Source of the DNA: Spirochaetales bacterium
GTDB taxonomy: Bacteria; Spirochaetota; Spirochaetia; DAHUYW01
Direction of reading: 5' to 3'
Length of the DNA: 64,000 bases
Assembly (NCBI GenBank): GCA_027306915.1
Contig: DAHUYW010000020.1
Coordinates: 3,236-67,235, forward strand
In this document: one piece after another, positions 24,465 to 34,952 of the stretch
Position numbering within the stretch: position 1 is the stretch's first letter
Layout of the letters: each line of letters opens with the position of its first letter
Translations under genes and position numbers: made by a program
Notes under the pieces: model-generated
Told to the model about the DNA's origin: nothing
What the model saw: only the letters and a program-made list of their open reading frames with translations
The model's database searches: none

Positions 24465-26450
24465 ATGCCATCAGAAGAGAGGGAATTTCACGAGTCCCTT
24501 GATGCTCTGATCAGCGAATCGAAGTCATCAAGAGACGCCAATTGGGAAGGTGCCATGACCGACTACATGGCCATGGTTCACGATAATCCCAAGCTCACTC
24601 AACCGGCCCCGGCGCGCATCTACGACATGGTCATGCAGGGAGGAACCTCGGATGTGGGACGACCCGACAAGCTGCCGCACTATGAGGATCTCGTCCGATA
24701 CAACTTCTTCTCCGGGGAGATCTTCGGCATCGAGGAGGTGCTCCACGACCTGGTGAGATTCTTCCGTGCCGGCGCCAACCGGACTGAGACGGGTAAGCGC
24801 ATCCTGATCCTTGTCGGTCCGGTTTCGTCGGGCAAGTCGACGATAGCCTCGCTGTTGCGTCGTGGTCTCGAGAAATCGGACACACCCATCTACGCGATCA
24901 AGGGTTGCCCTATCCACGAGGAGCCGCTCCACCTTATCCCGCGGTCTTTGCGTCCGAGATTTGAAGAACTCCTGGGCGTGAAGATCGAGGGGGATCTCTG
25001 CCCGGTCTGCAAGTACCGACTGACCAACGACGAGCGCTTCAAGGATTCCGAGGGCAACTACAAATGGGAGGCGATGCCGGTCGTCCGCATCTCTTTGAGC
25101 GAGCGCTCGAGAGTCGGAATCGGCACGTTCCAGCCCTCCGATCCGAAGAACCAGGATATCTCCGAGCTCATCGGACACGTCGATCTCGGGCAGATAACGA
25201 AGTACGGTGAGGGTCATCCCCTCGGTTACAAGTTCGACGGGGAGCTGCAGATCGCCAACCGCGGGCTTATCGAGTACATCGAGATTCTGAAGTGCGACAT
25301 CAAATTCCATTACGTGCTTATCACGGTAGCCCAGGAGCAGCTTATCAAGGCTCCGAGCTTCCCCCAGATGTATATTGACACCGTCATCGTCAGCCACACC
25401 AACCAGACCGAGTTCGACAAGTTCAAGGCGAGCAAGGAGAATGAGGCCCTCCACGACCGGATGTACCCCATCTACGTTCCCTACAACCTTCGCATCCGCG
25501 ACGAGATGGAGATCTACCGCAAGCTCATTCAAACTAGCGAGTTCAAGGAGAAGGTGCACATCGCTCCGCTTACCCTGTACGCAGCGGCGGAGTTCGCGGT
25601 TCTCACACGGCTCATCCCTTCGAAGGCCGACCCGGATCTTCTGAAAAAGGCGAAGTACTACAACAACGAAGCCATCATCGAAAAGGAAAAGGACCCGGTC
25701 GACGTGCGAAGGCTGTGGATCGAGGGGAGAGAGTCCGGCGAGGGAATGGCCGGGATCAGCCCGCGTTTTATCATGAACGCCCTCAACATTGCCCTCGGCT
25801 CGGCGAAAGACGGCGCGAAGTGCATCAATCCCGTGGATGTCATTCGAGCGCTGAAGCATCAGTTCGATCATCACATCGGCTTCAGCGACGAGGAGCGCGC
25901 GCGCTACATGAATCTCCTCATGGCCGAGAAGGGGAGCGTGCTGTCCGACTACCGGGAAAAGGCGAAAAAGGAGATCAACAAGGCCTTCCTCTTCGCCTAC
26001 GAGGATCAGGCTCAGGCCCTGTTCGACAACTACATGAAGAATGCCACCGCATTCTGCCTGAAGCGCAAGATCGTAGACCCCGTTACGCAGGAAGAGTCGG
26101 AGCCCGACGAGCGGCTCATGCGATCGATCGAGGAGATGATAGGAATTTCCGAGGGCGCAAAAGCGGAGTTCCGACAGGGGCTCTTTGTCTTCAAGTCCGA
26201 CGCGATGGACCGGAAAGAGTCCTTCGATTTCCGCAGCTATCCGCCGCTGCAGGATGCCATCGAGAAGAAGCTCATCGCCGACCTCAAGAACATCGTGTCG
26301 CTCACCCTGACCGACAAGACCCGCCGCGATCCGAAGACTCTCGAGCGCAAGCAGGAGGCGATCTCCAAGCTCATCGAACGTGACTACTGTCCGGTCTGTG
26401 CCGAGGCGCTTCTCGACTTCGTCGGGGAGATGCTTCGCAAGGAGGAGTAG
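24465..26450 (+). CDS. prkA: PrkA-type serine protein kinase (AAA+ domain)
   Basis: A 661-residue protein of the PrkA/YeaG family. The N-terminal AAA+ domain has the P-loop GPVSSGKST at 118-126; two CxxC pairs are visible, CPVCKYRL in the middle and YCPVCAEALLDF near the C-terminus. Family members are stationary-phase or nitrogen-starvation kinases in enterics and sporulation-linked in Bacillus. The start ATG 24465 follows GGGAGG; the much longer open frame upstream is not coding. It heads an operon with the DUF444 protein (5-base gap) and SpoVR (20-base gap), the conserved YeaG-YeaH-YcgB set. The signal it answers here is unknown. Confidence 0.92.
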   Translation: MPSEEREFHESLDALISESKSSRDANWEGAMTDYMAMVHDNPKLTQPAPARIYDMVMQGGTSDVGRPDKLPHYEDLVRYNFFSGEIFGIEEVLHDLVRFFRAGANRTETGKRILILVGPVSSGKSTIASLLRRGLEKSDTPIYAIKGCPIHEEPLHLIPRSLRPRFEELLGVKIEGDLCPVCKYRLTNDERFKDSEGNYKWEAMPVVRISLSERSRVGIGTFQPSDPKNQDISELIGHVDLGQITKYGEGHPLGYKFDGELQIANRGLIEYIEILKCDIKFHYVLITVAQEQLIKAPSFPQMYIDTVIVSHTNQTEFDKFKASKENEALHDRMYPIYVPYNLRIRDEMEIYRKLIQTSEFKEKVHIAPLTLYAAAEFAVLTRLIPSKADPDLLKKAKYYNNEAIIEKEKDPVDVRRLWIEGRESGEGMAGISPRFIMNALNIALGSAKDGAKCINPVDVIRALKHQFDHHIGFSDEERARYMNLLMAEKGSVLSDYREKAKKEINKAFLFAYEDQAQALFDNYMKNATAFCLKRKIVDPVTQEESEPDERLMRSIEEMIGISEGAKAEFRQGLFVFKSDAMDRKESFDFRSYPPLQDAIEKKLIADLKNIVSLTLTDKTRRDPKTLERKQEAISKLIERDYCPVCAEALLDFVGEMLRKEE

Positions 26451-26455
26451 GACGG

Positions 26456-27754
26456 GTGGCTGTTGTACAGCCCGACTACGGTACAGCGCCTCGCGGGAGG
26501 ACCGACGCTGCGCGCCACCGCGAGAAGATCAAAGAGGCAATCCGGCAGAATCTCCCGGACATCATCTCTAACGAAGCCATAATCACTCGCCGGGAGAGCC
26601 AGATCGTACGGGTGCCGGTGCGTGGGGTGAAGAGCTACCATTTCGTCCACAGCCATTCGAGCGGGGCGGGCGGCGGCTTCGGCAGCGGTGAGTCGCAGAA
26701 GGGAAAGGTCGTCGGTCAGCGGCCGAGGCCGGGCGGCGGTCAGCCGGGCAAGCCGGGAGGCGAGCCTGGGGTTGACTATCTGGAGACCGAGATCGACATC
26801 GATGAGCTTATTGCGATGATGCTCGACGACCTTGGCTTGCCGAACTTGCAGAAAAAGGAGATCGAGCAGACCGCGAGCGCGGGCGGTTGGACCTACGATT
26901 CGATCGAGAGGAGCGGAATCCGACCGCGTCTCGACAAGAAGCGAAGCATCAAAGAGGCGATCAAGCGAACCGAGATCGTGGTCGGCCTGCTGGTCCAGGA
27001 GACGGGCCGCAGCGAGGAGGAGTGCCGACGCGCTTTGGAGCTTGCCGGCGGTGAGGTCGAAGTCGCGAAGCGTCTCCTTGCCGGGCAGGATGATCTCTCC
27101 TCGCGTGAGGGCCCGCCGGCGCCGACGCTCGAGACGAGCGATCTCCGCTATCACACCATTCAAGAGGAGATTCAGCGCCAGTCGAACGCGGTCGTCATCG
27201 CCATGATGGACGTTTCCGGGAGCATGGACACCATGAAGAAGTATTTCGCCCGCTCCTTCTTCTTCTGGATGCTTTCTTTCCTGCGGACGATCTACCAGCA
27301 CGTCGAGATTCGCTTCATCGCCCATACGACCGAGGCGAAGCTCGTCGACGAGCATGAGTTTTTCCACAAGGGAGAGTCGGGGGGAACCCAGTGCTACTCC
27401 GCCTACGACCTCGCCTGTGAGCTTATAGACTCGGAGTACTCTCCCAGCCGCTGGAACGTCTATCCCTTCCATTTCTCAGACGGCGAGGACTGGGACGTCG
27501 AGCGGACGCTCCAATCACTGAAGGCGGTTCTCCGCCGAGGAATCGCGGCCTTCGGCTACGGCGAGATCCAAACCGATTACTCCGCCTCGGTTCTGATGCA
27601 GGCCTTCGAAAAGGGACTGTCTATGGAGGAGGTGCACCGGGACGGTTACGCCTACTTCCAGGGAACGTGGGAGGGGGCCCCGCTCATGGGGATGATCATC
27701 CGGTCGCGACAGGATCTCTACCCCGCCCTGCGCGTATTCTTGAGCGCGGATTAG
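26456..27754 (+). CDS. DUF444 (YeaH/YhbH) VWA-like protein with UBA-like insert
   Basis: A 432-residue partner of PrkA. The N-terminus carries the family motif (IITRRESQIVRVPVRGVKSY), then a Gly-rich stretch, and a von Willebrand-like domain begins at residue 247 with the MIDAS motif DVSGS at 252-256. Between the two, residues 173-210 (EIVVGLLVQETGRSEEECRR, then ALELAGGEVEVAKRLL) look like a UBA/TS-N three-helix module, with the TGxxxxxCrxALexAgGdvexA pattern of EF-Ts. The GTG start lies five bases after prkA, whose end supplies the ribosome site. Family role: probable adaptor of the PrkA complex, not proven. Confidence 0.85.
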   Translation: MAVVQPDYGTAPRGRTDAARHREKIKEAIRQNLPDIISNEAIITRRESQIVRVPVRGVKSYHFVHSHSSGAGGGFGSGESQKGKVVGQRPRPGGGQPGKPGGEPGVDYLETEIDIDELIAMMLDDLGLPNLQKKEIEQTASAGGWTYDSIERSGIRPRLDKKRSIKEAIKRTEIVVGLLVQETGRSEEECRRALELAGGEVEVAKRLLAGQDDLSSREGPPAPTLETSDLRYHTIQEEIQRQSNAVVIAMMDVSGSMDTMKKYFARSFFFWMLSFLRTIYQHVEIRFIAHTTEAKLVDEHEFFHKGESGGTQCYSAYDLACELIDSEYSPSRWNVYPFHFSDGEDWDVERTLQSLKAVLRRGIAAFGYGEIQTDYSASVLMQAFEKGLSMEEVHRDGYAYFQGTWEGAPLMGMIIRSRQDLYPALRVFLSAD

Positions 27755-27774
27755 CGCTTTCGACGAGTCAAGGT

Positions 27775-29265
27775 ATGAATCAAGCCGAGCTGCAAAGACT
27801 GAACGAGGCGGACAAGCTTATCCAGGAGATCGCCCGCGAGATGGGGCTGGACTTCATGCAGCAGGAGTTCGACGTTGTCCCCGCCGAGAAAATGCTGGAG
27901 ATCATGGCCTATCGCCTGCCGGTGAACTTCTCCCATTGGAGCTTCGGTCGCGACTACGAAATCGAGCGAACCCGCCACGAGCATGGATACGGGGTTCCCT
28001 ACGAGGTCGTCTTCAACAGCGACCCTGCCCGGGCCTATCTGATGGACACGAATCCCTTCGTGATTCAGGTTCTCGTCATCGCTCACGTCTACGCTCACAA
28101 TGATTTCATGAAGAACAGCCGCCACTTCCAGCGCACGAGGCGGGACATGATCACCTCGGCATCGGAAGCCGCTGCGCGCTTCCGGGCCTATGAGCGCGAC
28201 TATGGGATAGAGGCGGTCGAGCGTGTCATCGACGCAGGGCTTTCAATCCAGTGGAACATCGACCCCGACGAGGACCAGCACCACGAGAGCGAAGAGGCTG
28301 CGCGCGAGCGGCTCTTCGGATGGGCCAAGACGAGGCCCATCGGCGGGACCTACGACGATCTCCTGCCCTCCCGCGGCGAGCCGCCGACCGAGAAGAAGCG
28401 CGAGCTCAGGCGAATGACCCCTCCCGAGCCGACCGTTGACCTGCTGGGCTACGTCACCGAGCACTCACCGCGACCGCTTTCCGAGTGGGAGAAGGACGTC
28501 CTCGCGGTCATCAAGAGCCAGTCGCAGTACTTCATGCCCTACCGGCGCACCAAGATCATGAACGAGGGGTGGGCGACCTACTGGCACGAGAAGATCATGC
28601 AGCGTCTCTTTCAGGAAAAGTTCCTTACGGCCGAGGAGCACGGGCTGTACAACCTCTACAATGCACGCGTGAAGGCCCACAATCCCCGCTCGATCAATCC
28701 CTATCTCCTGGGCTCAGCGCTGCTTACGAATATCGAGGATCGATGGGATACCGGGCGCTTCGGGCCGGAGTATGCGGAGCTCCAGGATTCGAGCGTGAAG
28801 AAAAGCTGGGATACCCGGGCCATGAAGGGGCGCGACAAGATCTTCGAGGTCCGGCGAACCCTCATGGACTGGTTTTTCATCGACGAGTTCTTGAACCGCG
28901 AGGTGGTCGACGATCTAGATCTCTACGTGTACGTCGAGCGCGAGCGCGACAACCTCTACGAATCCGTCGTCGAGGTCACCGAGTGGGAGCGGGTCAAGCT
29001 CTTCCTTGTCCAAAGCCTCATGAACTGGGGCGTCCCCCGAATCCTCGTCACCGACGGCAACTACAAGGGCATCTCCCAGCTCTACCTGAAGCACGAGTTC
29101 GAGGGGCTTCCCCTTGACGATGAATACTGCCGCCGGACTCTCGAGTACCTCTATCAGCTGTGGAGCCGGCCGGTCTATCTGGAGACCTACGAGCCCTACC
29201 TCCATCAGGTGCGGGCGAAGCTCTATGTAGCCGACGATCAGGGCGTCCACGTTCACGAAGAGTAG
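27775..29265 (+). CDS. SpoVR family protein (YcgB-like)
   Basis: A 496-residue SpoVR homologue, close to the usual 470-510 residues. Typical blocks are LPVNFSHWSFGRDYE, then HVYAHNDFMKNS and the MNEGWATYWHEKIM motif with conserved His/Glu that could bind metal. Third gene of the PrkA operon. In Bacillus the family is needed for spore cortex; in non-sporulating bacteria it appears in stress and starvation regulons. The ATG at 27775 follows AAGG; the open frame continues upstream within the DUF444 gene but without a ribosome site. Confidence 0.9.
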   Translation: MNQAELQRLNEADKLIQEIAREMGLDFMQQEFDVVPAEKMLEIMAYRLPVNFSHWSFGRDYEIERTRHEHGYGVPYEVVFNSDPARAYLMDTNPFVIQVLVIAHVYAHNDFMKNSRHFQRTRRDMITSASEAAARFRAYERDYGIEAVERVIDAGLSIQWNIDPDEDQHHESEEAARERLFGWAKTRPIGGTYDDLLPSRGEPPTEKKRELRRMTPPEPTVDLLGYVTEHSPRPLSEWEKDVLAVIKSQSQYFMPYRRTKIMNEGWATYWHEKIMQRLFQEKFLTAEEHGLYNLYNARVKAHNPRSINPYLLGSALLTNIEDRWDTGRFGPEYAELQDSSVKKSWDTRAMKGRDKIFEVRRTLMDWFFIDEFLNREVVDDLDLYVYVERERDNLYESVVEVTEWERVKLFLVQSLMNWGVPRILVTDGNYKGISQLYLKHEFEGLPLDDEYCRRTLEYLYQLWSRPVYLETYEPYLHQVRAKLYVADDQGVHVHEE

Positions 29266-29357
29266 GAATCCGGGGAGGGGCAGTGGGCCGGGCGCCGCTG
29301 CGCCGGCTGCAACAGTTGGCTACGCCCGCCTCTCGCGGCGCGCCGAAACGCAATTCG

Positions 29358-29386
29358 TTGCCTGTCTACCGCCGCCGTGTTAGAAT
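29358..29386 (+). promoter_or_regulatory. Sigma-70-type promoter of the NtrB/NtrC-like pair
   Basis: TTGCCT (29358-29363) and TAGAAT (29381-29386) are exactly 17 bases apart, 45 bases before the kinase start codon. Confidence 0.6.
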
Positions 29387-29430
29387 AACTCAGATCCAAT
29401 CGACTGTAGACGCGATGGTTTTGAGTTGAC

Positions 29431-31202
29431 GTGAAGCTCCGATCGAGACTTGCGCTTACCTCCTTCCTTGCCCTCCTGATCCCGGTCCTGGTAACCATTG
29501 CGGTGGCCGCGGCGGTGGTGGTAGAGAACGGGAGCCGTTCTCAGGAGCAGTTCTTTCGCTCGGCGCTCAACCGCCTGCGGCAGGACATCTCCGACACCGA
29601 GCGGCGCTACCGGACGAGCATCACGCATCTTGCGCAAGAAGCCTTCCTTACCCACAAGCTCTACGTTTATCAGAAATACTGGAACTACATAAGCACGGAC
29701 ATGCTCACGGGGGACATCGAGGTGCTCAAGGACGAGCTCGAAAAGGTGCTCCTCTCCGAATCGATCGACACGATTGCGGTATACCGCAAGGATGCTCTCC
29801 AATACAAATCGGTCCTCGTGGTCGGTAACTCGACTTACATCCCCGAGATCATTTCCAAAAGCGCGATCTCAAGTCTCACCTCCGCTCCCTCCTACCTGCA
29901 AAAATCCGATGGCATCTACGCCACCCTCTACATGCCGGTCTTCTATGAGAGCCGGGAGATCGGACTCCTTGCGCTCCAGAAAGCCTTCAATCGCAGCTAC
30001 TTCGAGACACTCTCGCTTCGATTTGACCTGGGGATCGCGCTCTACGCCCAGGGGCTTTACCGCTATTCTTCGCTTCCGGGGATCGAAGATGCCGGTGTCC
30101 TCTGGGCGCGAAACCATCCGACGACAGGCGGTCCCTTTACCGGCGACTATGTCTACAACGGCACGACCTACAAGTACGTCGGGTACTTCTTCCAGATGGG
30201 GAGCGAGGCAAAGGGCTTTCTTTTCGTCGGGGGCCCCTCCTCGATGACCTTCGCCGACTGGTGGAGCGCCTTTGCCCGTCTCGCGCTTATCCCCCTCATC
30301 TGCGTGGTGATCGCCACCGTGCTCTTCTTTTTCTGGGGAAGCGAGATCATCAGGCACATCCGCGAGCTTGTTGCGGCATCCGGGCAGGTGGCCGGCGGCA
30401 ACTATGAGGTTCGCCTCCCCGTGCGCCGCTCCGACGAGTTCGGCGAGCTTTTCCGAAGCTTCACGAGGATGGCCCACAACCTGGCGGACAACGAGATCCG
30501 GCTTGAGGAGAACAAGCGTCAGCTCGTCTACACCGAGAAGATGGCGGCCCTCGGGCAATTCTCGGCCGGGGTCGCCCATGAGATCAACAATCCCCTCGGT
30601 ATCGTTCTGAATCATGTCCAGCTCCTTCGCTCCGGAAGGCTGTCGGAGTCGGAGGGCAAGGACTTCCTCGGGCGCATCGAGGTGGAGATCAAGAGGGTGA
30701 GCAAGCTCCTGCGGAATCTTCTCCATCACGCCGCCGACGACGACCTGACATTTCGGGACTTTGCGCTTTCGCCTGTGGTGGAGGATGTGAGACAGCTCTT
30801 TGCCCCCAAGCTGCGGCTGAAGGGGGCATGCGTGGACTCCGAGCGCTTCCCGGCGGGGCTCACAATCGAGGGAGATCCGGATGCCGTCAAGCAGGTGCTC
30901 TTCAATCTTTTCTACAATGCCCTCCAGGCTATCCACCACGAGGGGGGTCGGATCGAGGTCTCTGCAATCCAGAAGGCGGACGGCTGCCTGGTTCAGGTAC
31001 GTGACAACGGCGAAGGGATGGACGCGGCGACAAAGGCGCGGATCTTCGAGCCCTATTTCACCCGCAAGCAGGGGTACGGCACGGGACTCGGCCTGGTGTT
31101 GAGCCAGAGGATCATGCGGCAGCACGGGGGACACATCGAGGTGGATAGCGAGGTGAATGTAGGTACGACGGTCTCGCTCTGGTTTCCCAAAGGGGAAGAG
31201 TC

Positions 31203-31206
<4 letters not shown>
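29431..31206 (+). CDS. Sensor histidine kinase, NtrB/DctB type
   Basis: A 591-residue membrane kinase. The first helix (residues 7-31) and a second near residues 285-310 enclose a 250-residue periplasmic sensor. A HAMP linker follows (RELVAASGQVAGGNYEV), then the phospho-accepting His H383 in GVAHEINNP and the ATPase domain (N box YNALQAIHHEGG, G1 DNGEGMD, G2 GYGTGLGLVLSQ). The HEINNP form is typical of kinases that pair with sigma-54 activators. The GTG start is behind weak purines. Its stop overlaps the ATG of the response-regulator gene (ATGA). The periplasmic ligand is probably the sugar, or a binding protein carrying it, of the transporter downstream. Confidence 0.9.
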
Positions 31207-32513
<1,307 letters not shown>

Positions 32514-32625
32514 GCCCGGCAACTCTGAGCTCCCCTGCCGGTCGCGGTAGCTGCAGACTTTCTCCGATTCAGCGCTGCTTGCCGACAGCGGCGGCTACGG
32601 CCCGCGGTGCACAATGTGATCCGCC

Positions 32626-32669
32626 GTTGGCGTTCCCAACCCTGCTCAGGTGTTGCCCATTTTGAGCAA
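32626..32669 (+). promoter_or_regulatory. Candidate upstream activator sites for the NtrC-like regulator
   Basis: Two palindromes, GTTGGCGTTCCCAAC (32626-32640) and TTGCCCATTTTGAGCAA (32653-32669), have centres 28 bases apart. They lie about 100-145 bases upstream of the sigma-54 core promoter, the usual place for enhancer-binding sites. The second resembles NtrC-family half-sites (TGC...GCA). Confidence 0.45.
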
Positions 32670-32768
32670 TTCTTTCGCGCCGGATGCGAGAGCGCCCCGC
32701 AGCAGGCCGCCGCCGCTCCTATCTCCTTGTACAGCATATCGTTACCTGGAGTCCTCCCGGGCTCGGGT

Positions 32769-32784
32769 TGGCGCGCTTCCTGCA
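32769..32784 (+). promoter_or_regulatory. Sigma-54 (-24/-12) promoter
   Basis: TGGCGCGCTTCCTGCA matches the consensus TGGCAC-N5-TTGCA at 9 of 11 positions and keeps the invariant GG-N10-GC spacing. It stands just 5' of the ABC operon (start 32814) and directly after the sigma-54 activator gene. Confidence 0.7.
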
Positions 32785-32813
32785 TTGTAGTTGTCAGAAA
32801 AAAGGAGTCCTGG

Positions 32814-33833
32814 TTGAAACGGTCGCTCGCCTTTGGCCTCTCGGTTGCAGCGCTGCTCTACCTTCCAAGTCTGGCCCCTGCCATGGGAAGCGGGGAGCGG
32901 GCGCTGCGGCCCGTCTCGCCGGTTGCCGCCCGGAATACGGCCGCGCCCGCGCAGCACAAGCTCCTCTTCGTCATGGTGCCGAAGGGCATTCATCCCTACT
33001 TCATTCCCGTCTACGAGGGATTCAAGGCCGCCGCGCGTCATTTCGACGTGCAGGTGGAGATGGATGCGCCGCCGACCTTCGATGTCTCCCTGCAGGTGAA
33101 GGTGATCGAGGACCTTATCGCGCGAGGTGTCGACGGGATAGCGATCTCCGCCGACGATGACGCAGGGCTCGTCGCCGTCGTACACCAAGCGGTGCAGGCG
33201 GGCATCAAAGTGATCACCTTCGACGCCCCGGCGCCGTCGACCGAGGCGCTCACCTACATCGGGACCAACAACCGGGCCGCCGGTTACGAAGCCGGCGAAT
33301 GGATGGCCAAGGCGATGGGCTATCGAGGCAAGATCGCGATCCTTCAGGGAGGGCTCGAAGCGACGAACCTCAACCTGCGGACCGAGGGCTTCAAGGAGGC
33401 CCTTGCGCGGGTTGCGCCTGCCGTTCAGGTCATCGGGGTCATCGACGAAAAGGGTGACTTCTCCACCTCGGTGATCAAGACCGAGGAGCTGCTGGCGGAT
33501 ACCCACGATCTCCATGGAATCTTCTCGGTGTCGGCCGAGGGGGCCCCGGCGGCGGCGACCGTCGTCAGGGAGGACGGCAGGAAAGGACACGTGGTCATCG
33601 CCGGGTTTGACGATCTGCCGGACACCCTGGCGGGAATCCGTGACGGGACCATCTCCTTCTGCATCGTGCAGAACACCTACGCCATGGGGTGGCTTTCCGT
33701 CGAGCGCCTGCTGGACGCCGTCGACGGCCGACCGATCCCGAAGTTCATCGACACGGGAGTGATCTTCGTGGACAAACGCAACGTCGAGACCTACACGCAA
33801 AGAATGCGAAAGGAGCCCGTTGGGCTCCGCTAA
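32814..33833 (+). CDS. Periplasmic sugar-binding protein (RbsB/Peripla_BP_4 type), first of two
   Basis: A 339-residue CUT2-type binding protein. Start is TTG 32814, supported by AAAGGAG seven bases upstream and the signal peptide that begins there (KRSLAFGLSVAALLYLPSLA); the longer open frame has no signal peptide. No lipobox Cys, so it should be freely periplasmic. The body has the type I fold (FVMVPKGIHPYFIPVYEGFK, VDGIAISADDD, VITFDAPAP). It is followed 27 bases later by a second, lipoprotein binding protein of the same superfamily. Two unequal binding proteins in one operon next to a sensor kinase raise the possibility that one feeds the kinase. Confidence 0.82.
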   Translation: MKRSLAFGLSVAALLYLPSLAPAMGSGERALRPVSPVAARNTAAPAQHKLLFVMVPKGIHPYFIPVYEGFKAAARHFDVQVEMDAPPTFDVSLQVKVIEDLIARGVDGIAISADDDAGLVAVVHQAVQAGIKVITFDAPAPSTEALTYIGTNNRAAGYEAGEWMAKAMGYRGKIAILQGGLEATNLNLRTEGFKEALARVAPAVQVIGVIDEKGDFSTSVIKTEELLADTHDLHGIFSVSAEGAPAAATVVREDGRKGHVVIAGFDDLPDTLAGIRDGTISFCIVQNTYAMGWLSVERLLDAVDGRPIPKFIDTGVIFVDKRNVETYTQRMRKEPVGLR

Positions 33834-33860
33834 AGGTCGAAGAAAGATAGGAGGCTTAAG

Positions 33861-34889
33861 ATGAAGTCGAGAATCGTTTTGATTCTTGCCGTACTCGCCG
33901 CGGCGGTGACCCTCGTTATCGGGTGCGCGCCGGCGAAAGGCGGCGGCGCCCAGGCGGCGGCCGCGCAGGCCGGAGCCAAGTGGGCATCGAACGTCCACAT
34001 CGTCTTCTGTCCCGGCGGCCCTCAGGGCGGCGTTTTCGCCGTGAACGTCTACAACGGCGCCAAGCAGGCCGCCGAGGACATCGGCGCCAAGGTCGACTAC
34101 GTCTGGTCCGACTGGGATCCCCAGAAGATGATCCAGCAGTTCCGCGAAGCGATGGCGACGAAGCCCGACGGGATCGCCGTCATGGGCCATCCCGGGGATG
34201 AGGCCTTCGATCCGCTCATCAAGCAGGCGGAGGAACAGGGGATCATCGTGACGAGCGACAACACCCCGCTCCCGAAGGCCCAGGCGCAGTATGCGTCGAA
34301 GGGTTTCGGCTACGTGGGCGCTGACCTCTACCAGGCCGGATGGGACCTCGCTACCCGGGCGGTCCAGCAGTTCAACTTGAAGTCCGGCGATCGCGCCTTG
34401 GTGTGGGGTCTTCTTTCCCAGCCGACGCGCGGCGAGCGAACCAAGGGCGCGATTGACGCCTTGAAGAAGCTCGGGCTCAAGGTCGACTACATCGAGATCG
34501 ATCCTGCGACCAACGCCGATCCCGCCGCGGGGGCGCCGACCTTCGCCGGATACGCTTCCTCGCACCCCGATGTGAAGCTGGTCATCACCGATCACGGCGG
34601 ACTCACCGCGACGGCAGAGACCTATCTGAAGGCCGCCGGAATGAAGCCGGGCCAGATCGTCGTTGCCGGTTTCGATATGTCCCCTGCAACGGTCAAGGCG
34701 ATCGAAGGCGGGTGGACCCAGCTCGTCATCGATCAGCAGGAGTGGCTGCAGGGCTACCTGCCGATTCTCCAGATCGCTCTCACCAAGGTCTATGGCTTCT
34801 CGGGTTTGAACATCAACACCGGTGCCGGCTTCGTTGACAAAAACAACGTCAGCTTCATCGCACCGCTTGCGGAAAAGAACATCCGGTAG
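33861..34889 (+). CDS. Sugar-binding lipoprotein of CUT2 ABC transporter, second of two
   Basis: A 342-residue lipoprotein with lipobox VIGC (C22). The mature region begins with an Ala/Gly-rich tether and then the type I binding-protein fold (GVFAVNVYNGAKQAAEDIGA, PDGIAVMGHPGD, VITDHGGLTATAE). AGGAGG lies five bases upstream of the ATG. It is adjacent to the ATPase and permease and is the more likely delivery protein for transport. Sequence differs substantially from the preceding binding protein, so this is not a recent duplication. Confidence 0.87.
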   Translation: MKSRIVLILAVLAAAVTLVIGCAPAKGGGAQAAAAQAGAKWASNVHIVFCPGGPQGGVFAVNVYNGAKQAAEDIGAKVDYVWSDWDPQKMIQQFREAMATKPDGIAVMGHPGDEAFDPLIKQAEEQGIIVTSDNTPLPKAQAQYASKGFGYVGADLYQAGWDLATRAVQQFNLKSGDRALVWGLLSQPTRGERTKGAIDALKKLGLKVDYIEIDPATNADPAAGAPTFAGYASSHPDVKLVITDHGGLTATAETYLKAAGMKPGQIVVAGFDMSPATVKAIEGGWTQLVIDQQEWLQGYLPILQIALTKVYGFSGLNINTGAGFVDKNNVSFIAPLAEKNIR

Positions 34890-34952
34890 GTTATACTTCT
34901 CCTCGGGGCCCAATCCGCCCCGAGGGACCTTTGTCTCGAAAGGGAGAGTCCA

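Noticed and set aside
24286..24510. 74-codon frame in the prkA leader overlapping the prkA start
   Set aside because: No ribosome site, no recognisable sequence and it overlaps the well-supported prkA start in another frame.
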